Shown one piece after another: positions 6,687 to 16,400 of a DNA stretch of 64,000 nucleotides; within the stretch, counting starts at the first letter, position 1, and the number at the start of each line of letters is the position of its first letter. The translations under genes and the position numbers were made by a program. Below the pieces are notes generated by a model. The model was given only the letters and a program-made list of their open reading frames with translations, did not search any database and was not told the origin of the DNA. The stretch is taken from the NCBI GenBank assembly GCA_052066835.1, contig JBQHRJ010000006.1, one strand, 5' to 3'. The stretch is from UBA2821 sp902763335. Its GTDB lineage: Bacteria > Bacillota > Clostridia > Lachnospirales > Lachnospiraceae.

Positions 6687-8411
6687 ATGAACGCGTATTT
6701 TTATTATTTCTATAATTTTATGAGGCAGATATTTGACAATCTGTACAATCTGGCAATCGCATTTAAAGATTGTGTGCTGGGAATCCTTGATATCCAGTTT
6801 TATCAGAAACTTGCAAATTCATATTATAAAGATTTGTCACCACTTGGGTGGATTGCTTACATAATTACACATATTTTAATATATCTGCTTATTGCACTGG
6901 TGCTATATCTGTTGTTTAAGGCGCTTAAGGTGGCATTAAGATTTAAGGTACCCGTAGTCAAATACGAGCAGATGAAAGATGAAGTAGTTACCTTAAAGAG
7001 AGAGATAATGAAGGCTAACTATGAGAAGGACAAGATTCTTGCCATGAAGGTTTCAGAGATGGGACTTAAGGTGGACGAGCAGCTTCTTGAACAGAATCCT
7101 GAGCTTAATGCAATGTACAGCGGAACTGCTGATCCTGACCAGATGACGGATGAAGAGATAGCAGCGACTATGGAAGAAGAGGCTAAGAATAAGACAGAAG
7201 AAAATGAAAATGCAGAGCCGGATGTAAATGTTATCAATGCAGAAACAGAGGGCGAGGTAGCAGAGACTGTGGAAGACACAGATGATGAGAATAAGGTTGA
7301 AAAGATTGTGACGAGTGAACTACGTTTCCCAAGACTTTCAAGTGTGGACAGAGTGTATATGGCACCTGATTTTAAACCTTTTGAGTATAACAAGACAGTT
7401 ACGCTTGAAGAGATATGTATAAACTTCAGAAACTTTGCGGCATCAAGGCTTCACCTTTACTATGAGCTTGATGTTATAAAACAGACATTTGCAACATTCG
7501 GAGCAGCTAAGATGCTTATCTTACAGGGTATATCCGGTACAGGAAAAACATCTCTGCCGTATGCACTCGGACAGTATCTGCAGAATCCGAGTCTTATCTG
7601 TTCGGTTCAGCCTTCATGGAGAGACAGAACAGAGCTTTTCGGATATTATAATGACTTTACGAAGAAATATACAGAGACAGATTTCTTAAAGGCAATCTAC
7701 GAGGCACAGTACTATGACGGAATGAAACTTATTATTCTCGATGAGATGAATATCGCCAGAGTTGAGTACTACTTTGCGGAAATGTTATCTATACTTGAGT
7801 TGCCTAGAGAGGATGAAAGATATGTTACTGTTGTTTCATCTGAGACAGACAGTGACCCTGAGAAGATGGTAGAAGGTAAAGTATGGATACCTTCAAATGT
7901 ATGGTATGTAGGAACAATCAATAATGATGACTCTACATTTGCCGTATCTGATAAGGTGTACGATAGAGCGATACCTATCGATCTGGATGCCAGAGCAGAA
8001 GTATTTGAGGCACCGGATACAGAGCCTATGAGACTCAGCTTTAAGCATATGGAAGAAATGTATGAGGAAGCAAAACAGAAATACCCTATTTCAGAGGAAT
8101 ACCTGTTAGAGCTTGATAAGCTTGACCAGTATCTGATAGAGCATTTCAGGCTTACATTTGGTAACCGTATCTTAAGACAGATGAAAGCCTTCGTTCCATG
8201 CTATGTTGCATGTGGCGGAACAGAGATAGATGGAATCGACTTCATGTTTGCGAAGAAGATATTAAGAAAGTTTGAGTCATTGGGACTTGGATTTATCAGA
8301 GACGAACTTGACGGACTCATTATCTATCTTAATAATGCGTTTGGTGAAGAAAACTTCAAGATAAGCAAGGAATATCTTACAAGACTTAAGAAAATGAGTG
8401 GAGCAATGTAG
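6687..8411 (+). CDS. Membrane-anchored McrB-like AAA+ ATPase
   Basis: 574 residues. The N-terminal ~90 residues contain a strong membrane segment (about 54-80). A predicted coiled coil (about 93-125) and an acidic linker (130-210) follow. The AAA+ domain has Walker A GISGTGKT at 281-288, Walker B LIILDEMNIA with Asp352 and Glu353, and a sensor-1-like WYVGTINND then a downstream DRA arginine. The glycine-rich Walker A and DEMNIA/GTxN pattern is that of McrB and related motors. In restriction systems McrB is soluble and drives McrC nuclease; here it is membrane-tethered and sits among secreted surface proteins. It probably powers assembly, export or remodelling with the 8440 protein. Nucleotide specificity (ATP or GTP) is not decided by the sequence. 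Confidence 0.8.
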   Translation: MNAYFYYFYNFMRQIFDNLYNLAIAFKDCVLGILDIQFYQKLANSYYKDLSPLGWIAYIITHILIYLLIALVLYLLFKALKVALRFKVPVVKYEQMKDEVVTLKREIMKANYEKDKILAMKVSEMGLKVDEQLLEQNPELNAMYSGTADPDQMTDEEIAATMEEEAKNKTEENENAEPDVNVINAETEGEVAETVEDTDDENKVEKIVTSELRFPRLSSVDRVYMAPDFKPFEYNKTVTLEEICINFRNFAASRLHLYYELDVIKQTFATFGAAKMLILQGISGTGKTSLPYALGQYLQNPSLICSVQPSWRDRTELFGYYNDFTKKYTETDFLKAIYEAQYYDGMKLIILDEMNIARVEYYFAEMLSILELPREDERYVTVVSSETDSDPEKMVEGKVWIPSNVWYVGTINNDDSTFAVSDKVYDRAIPIDLDARAEVFEAPDTEPMRLSFKHMEEMYEEAKQKYPISEEYLLELDKLDQYLIEHFRLTFGNRILRQMKAFVPCYVACGGTEIDGIDFMFAKKILRKFESLGLGFIRDELDGLIIYLNNAFGEENFKISKEYLTRLKKMSGAM

Positions 8412-8439
8412 TGACATCATCTGCGGAATGGAGATTAGT

Positions 8440-9639
8440 ATGGACAATGAAGAATTTACAGATGAATATTTAAGACCTTTTGATGAAGAGAAAGATGTTA
8501 TTCAGAATGTTTATGACAAAATGCTTCATTCAAACGATATTGCAACAAAGGATGATGCATTTTATAAATATTTTTATAACCTTCTCGATACAAGTACGAA
8601 TTTCTGTACATTCAGATATGTAAGGCTTGTAAAGAGTGTTGAGGAGGACTGGATAGCTGCCATAGAAGAGGCACTTCCGGCACTTCATCATGTTGTCATG
8701 AATCCAAGAAAATTTATAGAAGAGGACAGAGAAGTGGTAAATATAGCAATGGCAAGAAATATAACCACTGAATCTATCAGACATCTTATTCAGCACAGTA
8801 ACCTGATAGATAAATATGATGAGGACGGAACAGTTATTCCGAACAGAATTCTTAACGTATTCAAGGAAGAAAGTCTTAATATTTATGAAAACCGTTTTAT
8901 ATGTACGCTGATTGCAGAATTACAGCATTTTGTAAATAAAAGGTATAACGTAATATTTGAAAATACAAAGGATGAGCTTGGTTCATTCTTTGAGATGGAA
9001 TCAAAGATAGACAATTATACAGAGACCATAGATTACAAATTGCAGGTTAATGTAAGGGACAAGCAGTCAGATGAAAAAAACGAAAAGGAAAATAACGATA
9101 TATTTGAAAGACTGATAAAGGTACACAGACAGGTAAACGGTCTGGCTTCAACAGAGTTCATAACGACTATGAGAAGCTGTCCGCCTGTAAGACATCCTAT
9201 AGTCAAGACAAATGCCATCAAGAAGAATATGTATTACAAGGCATGTCATAAGCTGTGGAATTTTATTTATAACTATAATAAAGTCGGATATTCGGTAGAT
9301 TTATTGAAGAGAGAGCCTGTTATTTCAAAGGAATTTGAAAAAGATATATACGATTCGTTTATATGGAACTATGCCATGATTCACAATCAGGTGGATGGGG
9401 CAGAAGGTATAAATATAAACAGACCAAAGAGAAAGAAAGATATAAATATAAAGTATATCAGACAGGTGCTTGACGAGATAGTCAGGGAAAGCAATATACC
9501 GGATGAAAATCTTCAGCGAATTGTCATGAATGAGCTTACTTCTTTACAGGAAAAGTATAAGAGGGAAGAGCAGGACAGAAAGAGAGTAATGAGTAAGAAA
9601 ATCAGTAATACACAGTCTGAACAGAAAAAGAGTGGATAA
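8440..9639 (+). CDS. DUF2357-like partner of the McrB-like ATPase
   Basis: 399 residues from the ATG at 8440, chosen because TGGAG lies six bases upstream; upstream in-frame GTG 8398 and ATG 8428 overlap or crowd the preceding stop. The segment IPNRILNVFKEESLNIYENR then FICTLI resembles the DUF2357 core (a conserved ENRF followed by a helix) found in proteins encoded beside McrB-type ATPases. The usual C-terminal PD-(D/E)XK nuclease is not apparent; the protein ends in a charged, helical, Lys/Glu-rich tail. No signal or membrane segment is seen, so it is cytoplasmic. I infer it is the functional partner of the upstream motor, used for something other than DNA cleavage. The DUF2357 assignment is from memory and moderate. 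Confidence 0.55.
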   Translation: MDNEEFTDEYLRPFDEEKDVIQNVYDKMLHSNDIATKDDAFYKYFYNLLDTSTNFCTFRYVRLVKSVEEDWIAAIEEALPALHHVVMNPRKFIEEDREVVNIAMARNITTESIRHLIQHSNLIDKYDEDGTVIPNRILNVFKEESLNIYENRFICTLIAELQHFVNKRYNVIFENTKDELGSFFEMESKIDNYTETIDYKLQVNVRDKQSDEKNEKENNDIFERLIKVHRQVNGLASTEFITTMRSCPPVRHPIVKTNAIKKNMYYKACHKLWNFIYNYNKVGYSVDLLKREPVISKEFEKDIYDSFIWNYAMIHNQVDGAEGININRPKRKKDINIKYIRQVLDEIVRESNIPDENLQRIVMNELTSLQEKYKREEQDRKRVMSKKISNTQSEQKKSG

Positions 9640-9641
9640 TT

Positions 9642-10220
9642 GTGAAAAAATTTCTTAGCATTGTTGAAAACCTGTTGTTTATCGGTGTCCTATCTTTGCT
9701 GTGTGTGATGCTGTATTCCATACATGTAAATAATTCGGTTAAAATATTTAATTACCGTTTTATGAGAGTGTTGAGTAACAGCATGGAGCCGGTGCTTGAG
9801 CCAAATGACTGTATAATTATAAAGGAAGTGCCGGAGAGCGAGCTTGATATAGGGGACATCATCACATTTGTATCTTTTGAAAATGAAATCTATGGAAAGT
9901 TCAATACACACAGAATATATGATATAGGCATAGATGAGAACACGGGAAAGAAATATTACGTAACGAAAGGCGATTATTTTGATACACCGGATTACAGTTA
10001 TGTAATATATGAAAATGTTATAGGAAAGTATGTGAGAAAGATACCGATGGGAAGAGTTATAAGCTTTCTCGTAACAAAGCTTGCGGATAACCGAATATAC
10101 TTTGCAGTTATAATATTTCCTCTTATACTGTGTCTTTTGACGTATATAAACCAGCTTATAAAGATAATAGTTTTTGGCGTTGACCAACAAAAAACGGAGA
10201 AAGGAAGTGACAGGAGATGA
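9642..10220 (+). CDS. SipW-like ER-type signal peptidase I
   Basis: 192 residues from a GTG two bases after the previous stop. An N-terminal membrane helix (about 7-26) is followed by LSNSMEPVLEPND with nucleophile Ser47, then GDIITF, NTHRIYD with His90 in place of the bacterial general-base Lys, and TKGDYFD with Asp111. Ser-His-Asp is the ER-type signal peptidase arrangement, as in SipW of Bacillus, which processes TasA. A second membrane helix closes the protein (about 150-175). Its position among proteins with AWF-type signals makes it their dedicated processing enzyme. The 3' end overlaps the next start by 4 bp (ATGA), which indicates translational coupling to a substrate. Confidence 0.88.
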   Translation: MKKFLSIVENLLFIGVLSLLCVMLYSIHVNNSVKIFNYRFMRVLSNSMEPVLEPNDCIIIKEVPESELDIGDIITFVSFENEIYGKFNTHRIYDIGIDENTGKKYYVTKGDYFDTPDYSYVIYENVIGKYVRKIPMGRVISFLVTKLADNRIYFAVIIFPLILCLLTYINQLIKIIVFGVDQQKTEKGSDRR

Positions 10221-11308
10221 AACGTTTTATAAATCAGGAAACAGTAATGCTTGTGGCATTGTCATTAGTTGTACTTGTTGTAATGTTTGGCGCTACGGTA
10301 GCCTGGTTTGTCGGTGCAACTCCTGCCGGAATAGAGAACATGAATCTGGAGGCCGATGACAAAGGAGAGCTGTATGTATATGTAAAGACAGAGCAGGAAA
10401 CGGATTCAGAAGGTACAAACGGATTATCTATATCGGGAAATACAGAAGAAGATGAGACAGAGTCTGAGGAAATATCAGAAATAGAGAGTGAAACTGAATC
10501 TGAAAGTGATACGGAGACAGAGAGTGAGACAGAATCCGGTACAGAATCAGAACAGGAAACAGAAAGTAATACAGACATAGAATCACTTGCTAACGGAAGC
10601 GGGGATGATGTGGATGTACAGGATGAATCAGAGAGTCAGACAGAAGAACAGACCAGACGTAAACCGGTTGAGGAAATCATGGAGAAGGATGGATTCGTTC
10701 CTCTTAAATCAGTCGGTACAGGTGATAACGTATCATATAAGATAGATATGAATCTGGTAGACCAGGACAATATATTAAAGAAAACATTTGCACCGGGAGC
10801 ATACGGAAAAGTTGTATTCAAGATATTGTCAAGAACATCGATAATAAAGGGCTATAATATAAGAATAACGCCATCCATAAAGGCAGCGGCAGGTTTAAGC
10901 AATACCGCATCGGGACTTACGGAAGATGATCTGCTTAATCTGGTCAAGAGCCATATAAAATTTTATGCAACTCTTGATAATGATAATAATGAATACAAAG
11001 ATGTAATCATGTATGATAAGGAGTGTATGTATAATAACGGTACAGATTATACTGACGGACTCGAGGGAAGCATAGATGAGGACGAAGTAAAATATGTAAC
11101 ACTTTACTGGTACTGGCCTTATGAATATACAGATATACCTGCAAGTCTTGATATAACCAATACGGCAGGAAAATTTTATGAAGAATTTAAAAAATTTACG
11201 GGAAAGACCGAAAATGAATGTATAGAGGAGTATGACTGGGACGACACATATATAGGAAATTTTGTGGAAAAATTAACTTTTCATTTTGATGTAGAAACAA
11301 TCAGATAG
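10217..11308 (+). CDS. SipW-type signal peptide surface protein with acidic Ser/Thr/Glu-rich linker
   Basis: 363 residues, translationally coupled to the signal peptidase by ATGA. A short N-tail and hydrophobic segment (about 10-30) end in GATVAWFVGAT, the SipW-substrate motif. Residues about 55-155 are a low-complexity acidic run of Glu-Ser-Glu-Thr repeats, likely an extended stalk. A globular C-terminal domain (about 160-363) shows no enzyme motif and ends in FVEKLTFHFDVET. The coding strand of the linker is itself a degenerate GARACNGA-type repeat that could expand or contract by slippage. Likely role: stalked subunit or adaptor of the surface structure. Confidence 0.68.
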   Translation: MKRFINQETVMLVALSLVVLVVMFGATVAWFVGATPAGIENMNLEADDKGELYVYVKTEQETDSEGTNGLSISGNTEEDETESEEISEIESETESESDTETESETESGTESEQETESNTDIESLANGSGDDVDVQDESESQTEEQTRRKPVEEIMEKDGFVPLKSVGTGDNVSYKIDMNLVDQDNILKKTFAPGAYGKVVFKILSRTSIIKGYNIRITPSIKAAAGLSNTASGLTEDDLLNLVKSHIKFYATLDNDNNEYKDVIMYDKECMYNNGTDYTDGLEGSIDEDEVKYVTLYWYWPYEYTDIPASLDITNTAGKFYEEFKKFTGKTENECIEEYDWDDTYIGNFVEKLTFHFDVETIR

Positions 11309-11329
11309 TTAAAATGCGGTGAGGAATTT

Positions 11330-12211
11330 ATGAACAGAAATGATTATAAAGAAGAAAAAACTGAAAATGTATATACAGATGATGAAATAGAGATAGTTGA
11401 TTTAGATGATAATAAATCAGATGAGGCAGTGAAATCTTCAAAAAAGAAAAAGAAGAAAAAGCCTGTCATCATTGCTGCGGTTGTAACCATGCTGCTTGCC
11501 ATGGTGGCAACATTTTCATGGTATCTGTTTAACAAAGACAGTCATGCCGATACAAAAGATATAAAAATCATGACACCGTATTTCCTGTATCTTTTGAATC
11601 CGGACGATAAGACATCGCTGCAATTCTCGGTAGGAAATATCCATCCGGGAGAAGTAAAGCAGGTGGTAATATGTGTCAGTAACAAGAAACCGGATGATGT
11701 CTCTGATGGGTCAGTAGATATTGCCAGAGAGTCAAAATTTAATTATGATCTGGAGTTTGTACATACAGAAAACTTAAAGGTAAACTATGATATATATGAA
11801 CTGCAAAAGGATTCATATACTGATACAGCAGATATTCCGAGTAACGGAATACTTGTGGATGGGGTAGACGGAGTATATTGGACAAAAATGGAAACAGATG
11901 GAAACGTGAATCCCCTGACACCTACAAAGGATGAGACAACATCAAGACTGAATACCGTATTTCCGGAGGGAACAGACGGGGTGTTTAATAAGGGAAAATA
12001 TTTATTATACCAGTATGACAGTAACGGTGTTCAGATGGGTCTTGAGTATAAAGATAACGGAACAGACAAAAAATATGAATTTGATTATTATCTTGTAGAA
12101 ATTTCGTGGGAGAAAAATGTTAATTTCAGTGAGTATACAAAGGAGACAGACCTTTTATATGTAATAGTAAATGCAAAACAGCCGAAACCTGTAACACAGA
12201 GTGGCAATTAG
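11330..12211 (+). CDS. Single-pass surface-locus protein with SipW-like signal
   Basis: 293 residues; GTGAGGA precedes the ATG. An acidic N-tail and a nine-Lys block (residues 37-45) lead into a hydrophobic segment (about 46-66) ending ATFSWYLFNKDS. FSWYLF occupies the place of AWF in the neighbours and may be a variant cleavage signal. The extracytoplasmic domain of about 225 residues contains PGEVKQVVICVSN, a style seen in camelysin/TasA-like beta sandwiches, and the later YYLVEISWEKN strand. No catalytic motif is apparent. It lies 21 bp after the previous gene in the same operon. It is probably a structural subunit. Confidence 0.6.
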   Translation: MNRNDYKEEKTENVYTDDEIEIVDLDDNKSDEAVKSSKKKKKKKPVIIAAVVTMLLAMVATFSWYLFNKDSHADTKDIKIMTPYFLYLLNPDDKTSLQFSVGNIHPGEVKQVVICVSNKKPDDVSDGSVDIARESKFNYDLEFVHTENLKVNYDIYELQKDSYTDTADIPSNGILVDGVDGVYWTKMETDGNVNPLTPTKDETTSRLNTVFPEGTDGVFNKGKYLLYQYDSNGVQMGLEYKDNGTDKKYEFDYYLVEISWEKNVNFSEYTKETDLLYVIVNAKQPKPVTQSGN

Positions 12212-12256
12212 TATGAAATATCATGTTTGTACCGTTTGCGAAATGGAGAAATGATT

Positions 12257-13378
12257 ATGAATATAAAGAAGAAGCTGAAAGGGAAAAATAACAGAAAACG
12301 TATTATTCATATAGCTGTGATGTTAGTAGTCGTATGTGCGATAGCAGGCAGCTCACTTTTGTATGCAAAATATTATGCATCCCGATATAACAAGGGAATA
12401 ACAGTGGCTTCAAATCTGTATTTTAGCAGTGATAAGTTAAAGAGAAGTACAGGTATAACAGATATTAATACATTTTTACAGGATACCGATGGAATAAATA
12501 AACTGAGTATCTTTACAAACAGCGGGGCATGGTCATCAGGAACATTACTGCTGACATTTGCCGTACAGAACTTTGAAAACAGTATATTATACAATGACAG
12601 CAATCTTGATATAGATTATAAGGTGGAATTTGTACTCTTAGATGCACCGGTGGGGGCAACTTATAATATAGTGGATACAAATGGAAATAAAATACCGCTT
12701 ACCACGGTAAATACACCTGTGGAAATGACCGGAACAGTCAAAGGCGGAAGCCTGAATTCCAATACATATGGTGTGGAAATCACCATGACCGGTCAGGCAA
12801 CGGATTATGTTCAGTCAAGAGTTCTTGTAATGGCATATCCTATAAGTCCTGATTATATATACAGACCGGCAGATGAAAGCCAGGAATACAGATTACTCGG
12901 TATACTTCAGGGACATACAACAGAGGCGAAGATGTCTATAGACAGTGCGGGGTTCAAGGTTCAGGAAGAGAGTGGATACGGAACTTCTACATGGAAAACC
13001 AAAGTATCTGATTTGTCAGGTTTTATGTATAATGTAAAAACTATAGGTGACGTAGTGGTTGACAGCAGTACTGCATCAAAGCAGCAGGTGAAAATTACAT
13101 GGGATAACAGATATCTCCAGCTTGATGAAAATGATGATAATTATCTCTATGCAAAGGAGCATGACAGCGATGCCACATTATCAGAGGATGAAAAATATAT
13201 AAAAGTAGATAATGATAATAACACTTCATCAGTAATTATTATGGCTTTGCCATATACAAGTATAGATATGGCATTTTATAAGGGAACAGAGTTTGATACA
13301 GAACTTAGCACTAAGAGTGCGAACGATGCAGGCAGACAGTGGTTTGAAGGTCTGGTAACTGCTGAGGTTGTTGAATAG
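12257..13378 (+). CDS. Secreted or membrane-anchored surface-locus protein
   Basis: 373 residues from the ATG at 12257, set by TGGAG eight bases upstream; a TTG at 12227 and an ATG at 12251 are in frame but badly spaced. A very basic N-tail is followed by a hydrophobic segment (about 19-37) and LYAKYYASRY, a motif common at the mature start of Clostridial SipW/TasA-like proteins, then GITVASNLYFSSD. The body is beta-rich and Asn/Thr/Asp-rich with no enzyme motif. It ends 49 bp before the giant protein gene, so it may be its partner on the surface. Family not recognised beyond the signal region. Confidence 0.55.
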   Translation: MNIKKKLKGKNNRKRIIHIAVMLVVVCAIAGSSLLYAKYYASRYNKGITVASNLYFSSDKLKRSTGITDINTFLQDTDGINKLSIFTNSGAWSSGTLLLTFAVQNFENSILYNDSNLDIDYKVEFVLLDAPVGATYNIVDTNGNKIPLTTVNTPVEMTGTVKGGSLNSNTYGVEITMTGQATDYVQSRVLVMAYPISPDYIYRPADESQEYRLLGILQGHTTEAKMSIDSAGFKVQEESGYGTSTWKTKVSDLSGFMYNVKTIGDVVVDSSTASKQQVKITWDNRYLQLDENDDNYLYAKEHDSDATLSEDEKYIKVDNDNNTSSVIIMALPYTSIDMAFYKGTEFDTELSTKSANDAGRQWFEGLVTAEVVE

Positions 13379-13427
13379 ATAAATATACGAAATAAGACTA
13401 ATCGATGGAAGGACATGGTGATTTTAT

Positions 13428-16400
13428 ATGAAAAAACGCATAAAGCGGATAATATCTATAATTTTATGTATTGCTTTAGTTATGAGCATAGAGAATATGT
13501 CTGCATACAGGGATATTCTTGTGAAAATAGGAAGTAATGTAGTCACATGGGCGGCATCGAAGAATGAAAATGATAAGAGTGTAAAGAAATCTAAAAAGGA
13601 AAGTGATACAGATGATAATTCTGATGCGTCAGAAGAAGTCGTGACGGATATGCCTGAGACAACACAGGACGAATATATAGCACCGGATAAGGAACTGTCT
13701 CCGGAAGAACTGGCATCTGTTGACGCAAAAGCAGAGTCAGAGCGAATTGAAATGGAAGAGAGTGAAAAGTCTTCCGAGACTCAGGAAACTGTTAAGAATA
13801 AAAAGAAGAAAAACAAGAACTCAGATGAGACAGAAAATATAGAAGATGTGACACAGGAAACGGCAGAAAGCACATCAGAGGAACCGGAGACAGAGCAGGA
13901 AACTGAGAGTGATACAGAATATGTACAGGATTCCGTATCAGATGCAGATGAGCTTGCAGGAGCACCGGGAACATCTGACTGGGTACAGGTCAGCGAGGCA
14001 ACAGAATTTGTTCAGGGTCAGACATATTCCATCAAGTCAATGGATGACTGGAAGAGACTTATAGAGGTCAGCCAGACTAACACTTTTGAGGGAGTGTCAT
14101 TTGTAATATACAAAAGAGATGCTACATATGATAACTGGAATCTGGATGCGGCAAGTCTTGGAACATCAAAGACTATAGGAAATGTAAACTATCCGTTCTC
14201 AGGAACAATATATTCATTTTATGCAACAACAGTTATATATACCGACAGAGTGTTATTTGATTACTTATCATCAAAGGCACATATAGGTGTAAAAAATGAA
14301 ACAGGTATAAAGACATTTGTAATATCATATTCAAAGGCAGTACCATGTGCACTTGCAAAGAATCTCGTACTTGCTAAGGAAGGCTGTAATGTAAATATAG
14401 GTGGAAATGGTATATCAAATTATTACTTTGAGATATCATCAGGTACAATATCAGCTAATAGTGTAGTCGGCGGACTGTTTGCTAAAATGTATGTGGAAGA
14501 CGGTGCGACTGCAAGAGATGAAAATGGCGATTCTATATATAAAGTAAATGTAGCGGGACCGGGAATAGACCTTATAAAGTATGACAAGAGTGGAAAACTT
14601 CACGGCATCACTAATGGTACTATTACAGGAACTACTGCAGGCGGAATCATAGGAGAGATATCAGGTGACATAGATATCGAGATATCGGGAATGACAACCA
14701 TGCCTGTAAAAGTTTTGTCAAATGTGAACAATGCTACCGGAATAGCAGGTGGATTTGCAGGAAAAGTAGGAAACGGAGTAAAGATAAAATTCACCAATGA
14801 TACACAGATAAATATTAGCACAAATGTTATGCGATATAATACTTCTACAGGATGGTATTCAGGCGGATTTATCGGATATATGGATGGTTCTGAGCTTGAA
14901 TGTGCAAGTACGGGTGGAGTCTTAAGGAGTGGAAACACAGAAGCTCTGAGATACGTGGGAGGACTTGTTGGATATGCCAATAATTCGAGTGTAACGGTAA
15001 GTAACTATACACAGAGTAATGATACATATATATATGAGAGTCAGAATGGTACAGTAGGTAATAATTTTGCCGTAGGTGGAGTCATCGGTATGTATATAAA
15101 TGATAATTCCATAGCAGGCAGGAAACTTGAACTCTCATACATAAAGTCAGAGGACAAAAATGCTGCCAAAGCATCAAACATACGAATATCCGGAGCCAAT
15201 ACAAATGCGAGTAAAAGAGGCGGACTTATAGGTATAGTTGACGCAGGAAGTGCAAGTGTAAATATTCATGACATAAATACAGATGCAGTTGATTCTACGG
15301 CAGGAAATGGCGGAGAAAACTGCTATTATGTAAATATGGTGCAGAGAGATAATAATACATCGACGAATGCAGCCAATACGGAGACGGGCGGTATAGCAGG
15401 AGTACTTGCAGGAACAGACATAAGACTTGAAAATATAAAATTAAACTTTGTGTTTGTAACAAGTACTACGAGTAATGCCATATGCGGACAGACGGCAGGA
15501 GGAATTGCCGCCAGAGTCGGAAACTATAATAATACGGCAAAAGATACCAAAATGTTGGTTAAGGACATCACGGTTTTAAAAAACTATGTAAGTTATGTAA
15601 ATCGTGATGCGGGTAATTACTATGGAGGTCTATTTGGTGTAGTGTCAAAGGGCATTGTAGCTCTTCAGGGAACCATAGATGTATCTAAAGTTCCATATAA
15701 AACATGGGCAAATTCAGATCATTATAATGATACTGGTGTTGATGGAGTAATGTTAGGCGGATATGCCAGACGAGGATTCGTAGCCGGATATACAAACCAG
15801 AGTATAATATATCAGGACACAGACTGTGTGTATACAAGACCGATTACATATGATGCAGATGGCAACATAGAACAGTTTGATGCGAATATTATACAATACA
15901 ATAATCCTAATAATAAAAATACCAATACAACTAACCTGTACTGTATAGATGATATAGGAAACGAAGGTTCTGTGTTAAAGAATGTGGAATCTGTTCTTGA
16001 TATAACAAAGCCGTATTCTGAGGTAGCACAGGGAAGAGTAGATAAGGATACAGACGGATATTATGTTATAGATTCTCTTGGGGATGCATTGAGACTTGCA
16101 GTGGCAGGAAATTCTGTAAACACTGCAGGATATCCACAGGCAGGCGGAAACTGTTTCCTTGAAGAAGGAGAAACTACACCGTTAAGCCTTGCAGAAATAT
16201 TTTCACGAAAATTTAAAATAACCACCGACCTTAATCTTGGAGATGCAGGTATACATGGTTTTGTAAATAATATTGATTGTAGATATGAATTTACTGGTAT
16301 CTTTGAGGGAGTAAAGATAGATGGTAAAAATCCGGTCATCACACTTGATTTTGTATCAAGACAAAAGTATGGCGGATTATTTACGAATGTAAAAAATGCT

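Noticed and set aside
6687..9639. Reading the AAA/DUF2357-like pair as an ordinary type IV restriction system
   Set aside because: The ATPase carries a membrane helix, the partner lacks a visible nuclease core and the pair is embedded between secreted-protein genes; kept only as an alternative within the finding.
10234..10578. Antisense Ser/Val-rich frame opposite the acidic linker
   Set aside because: It is the complement of the low-complexity Glu/Ser/Thr codons and has no start signal.
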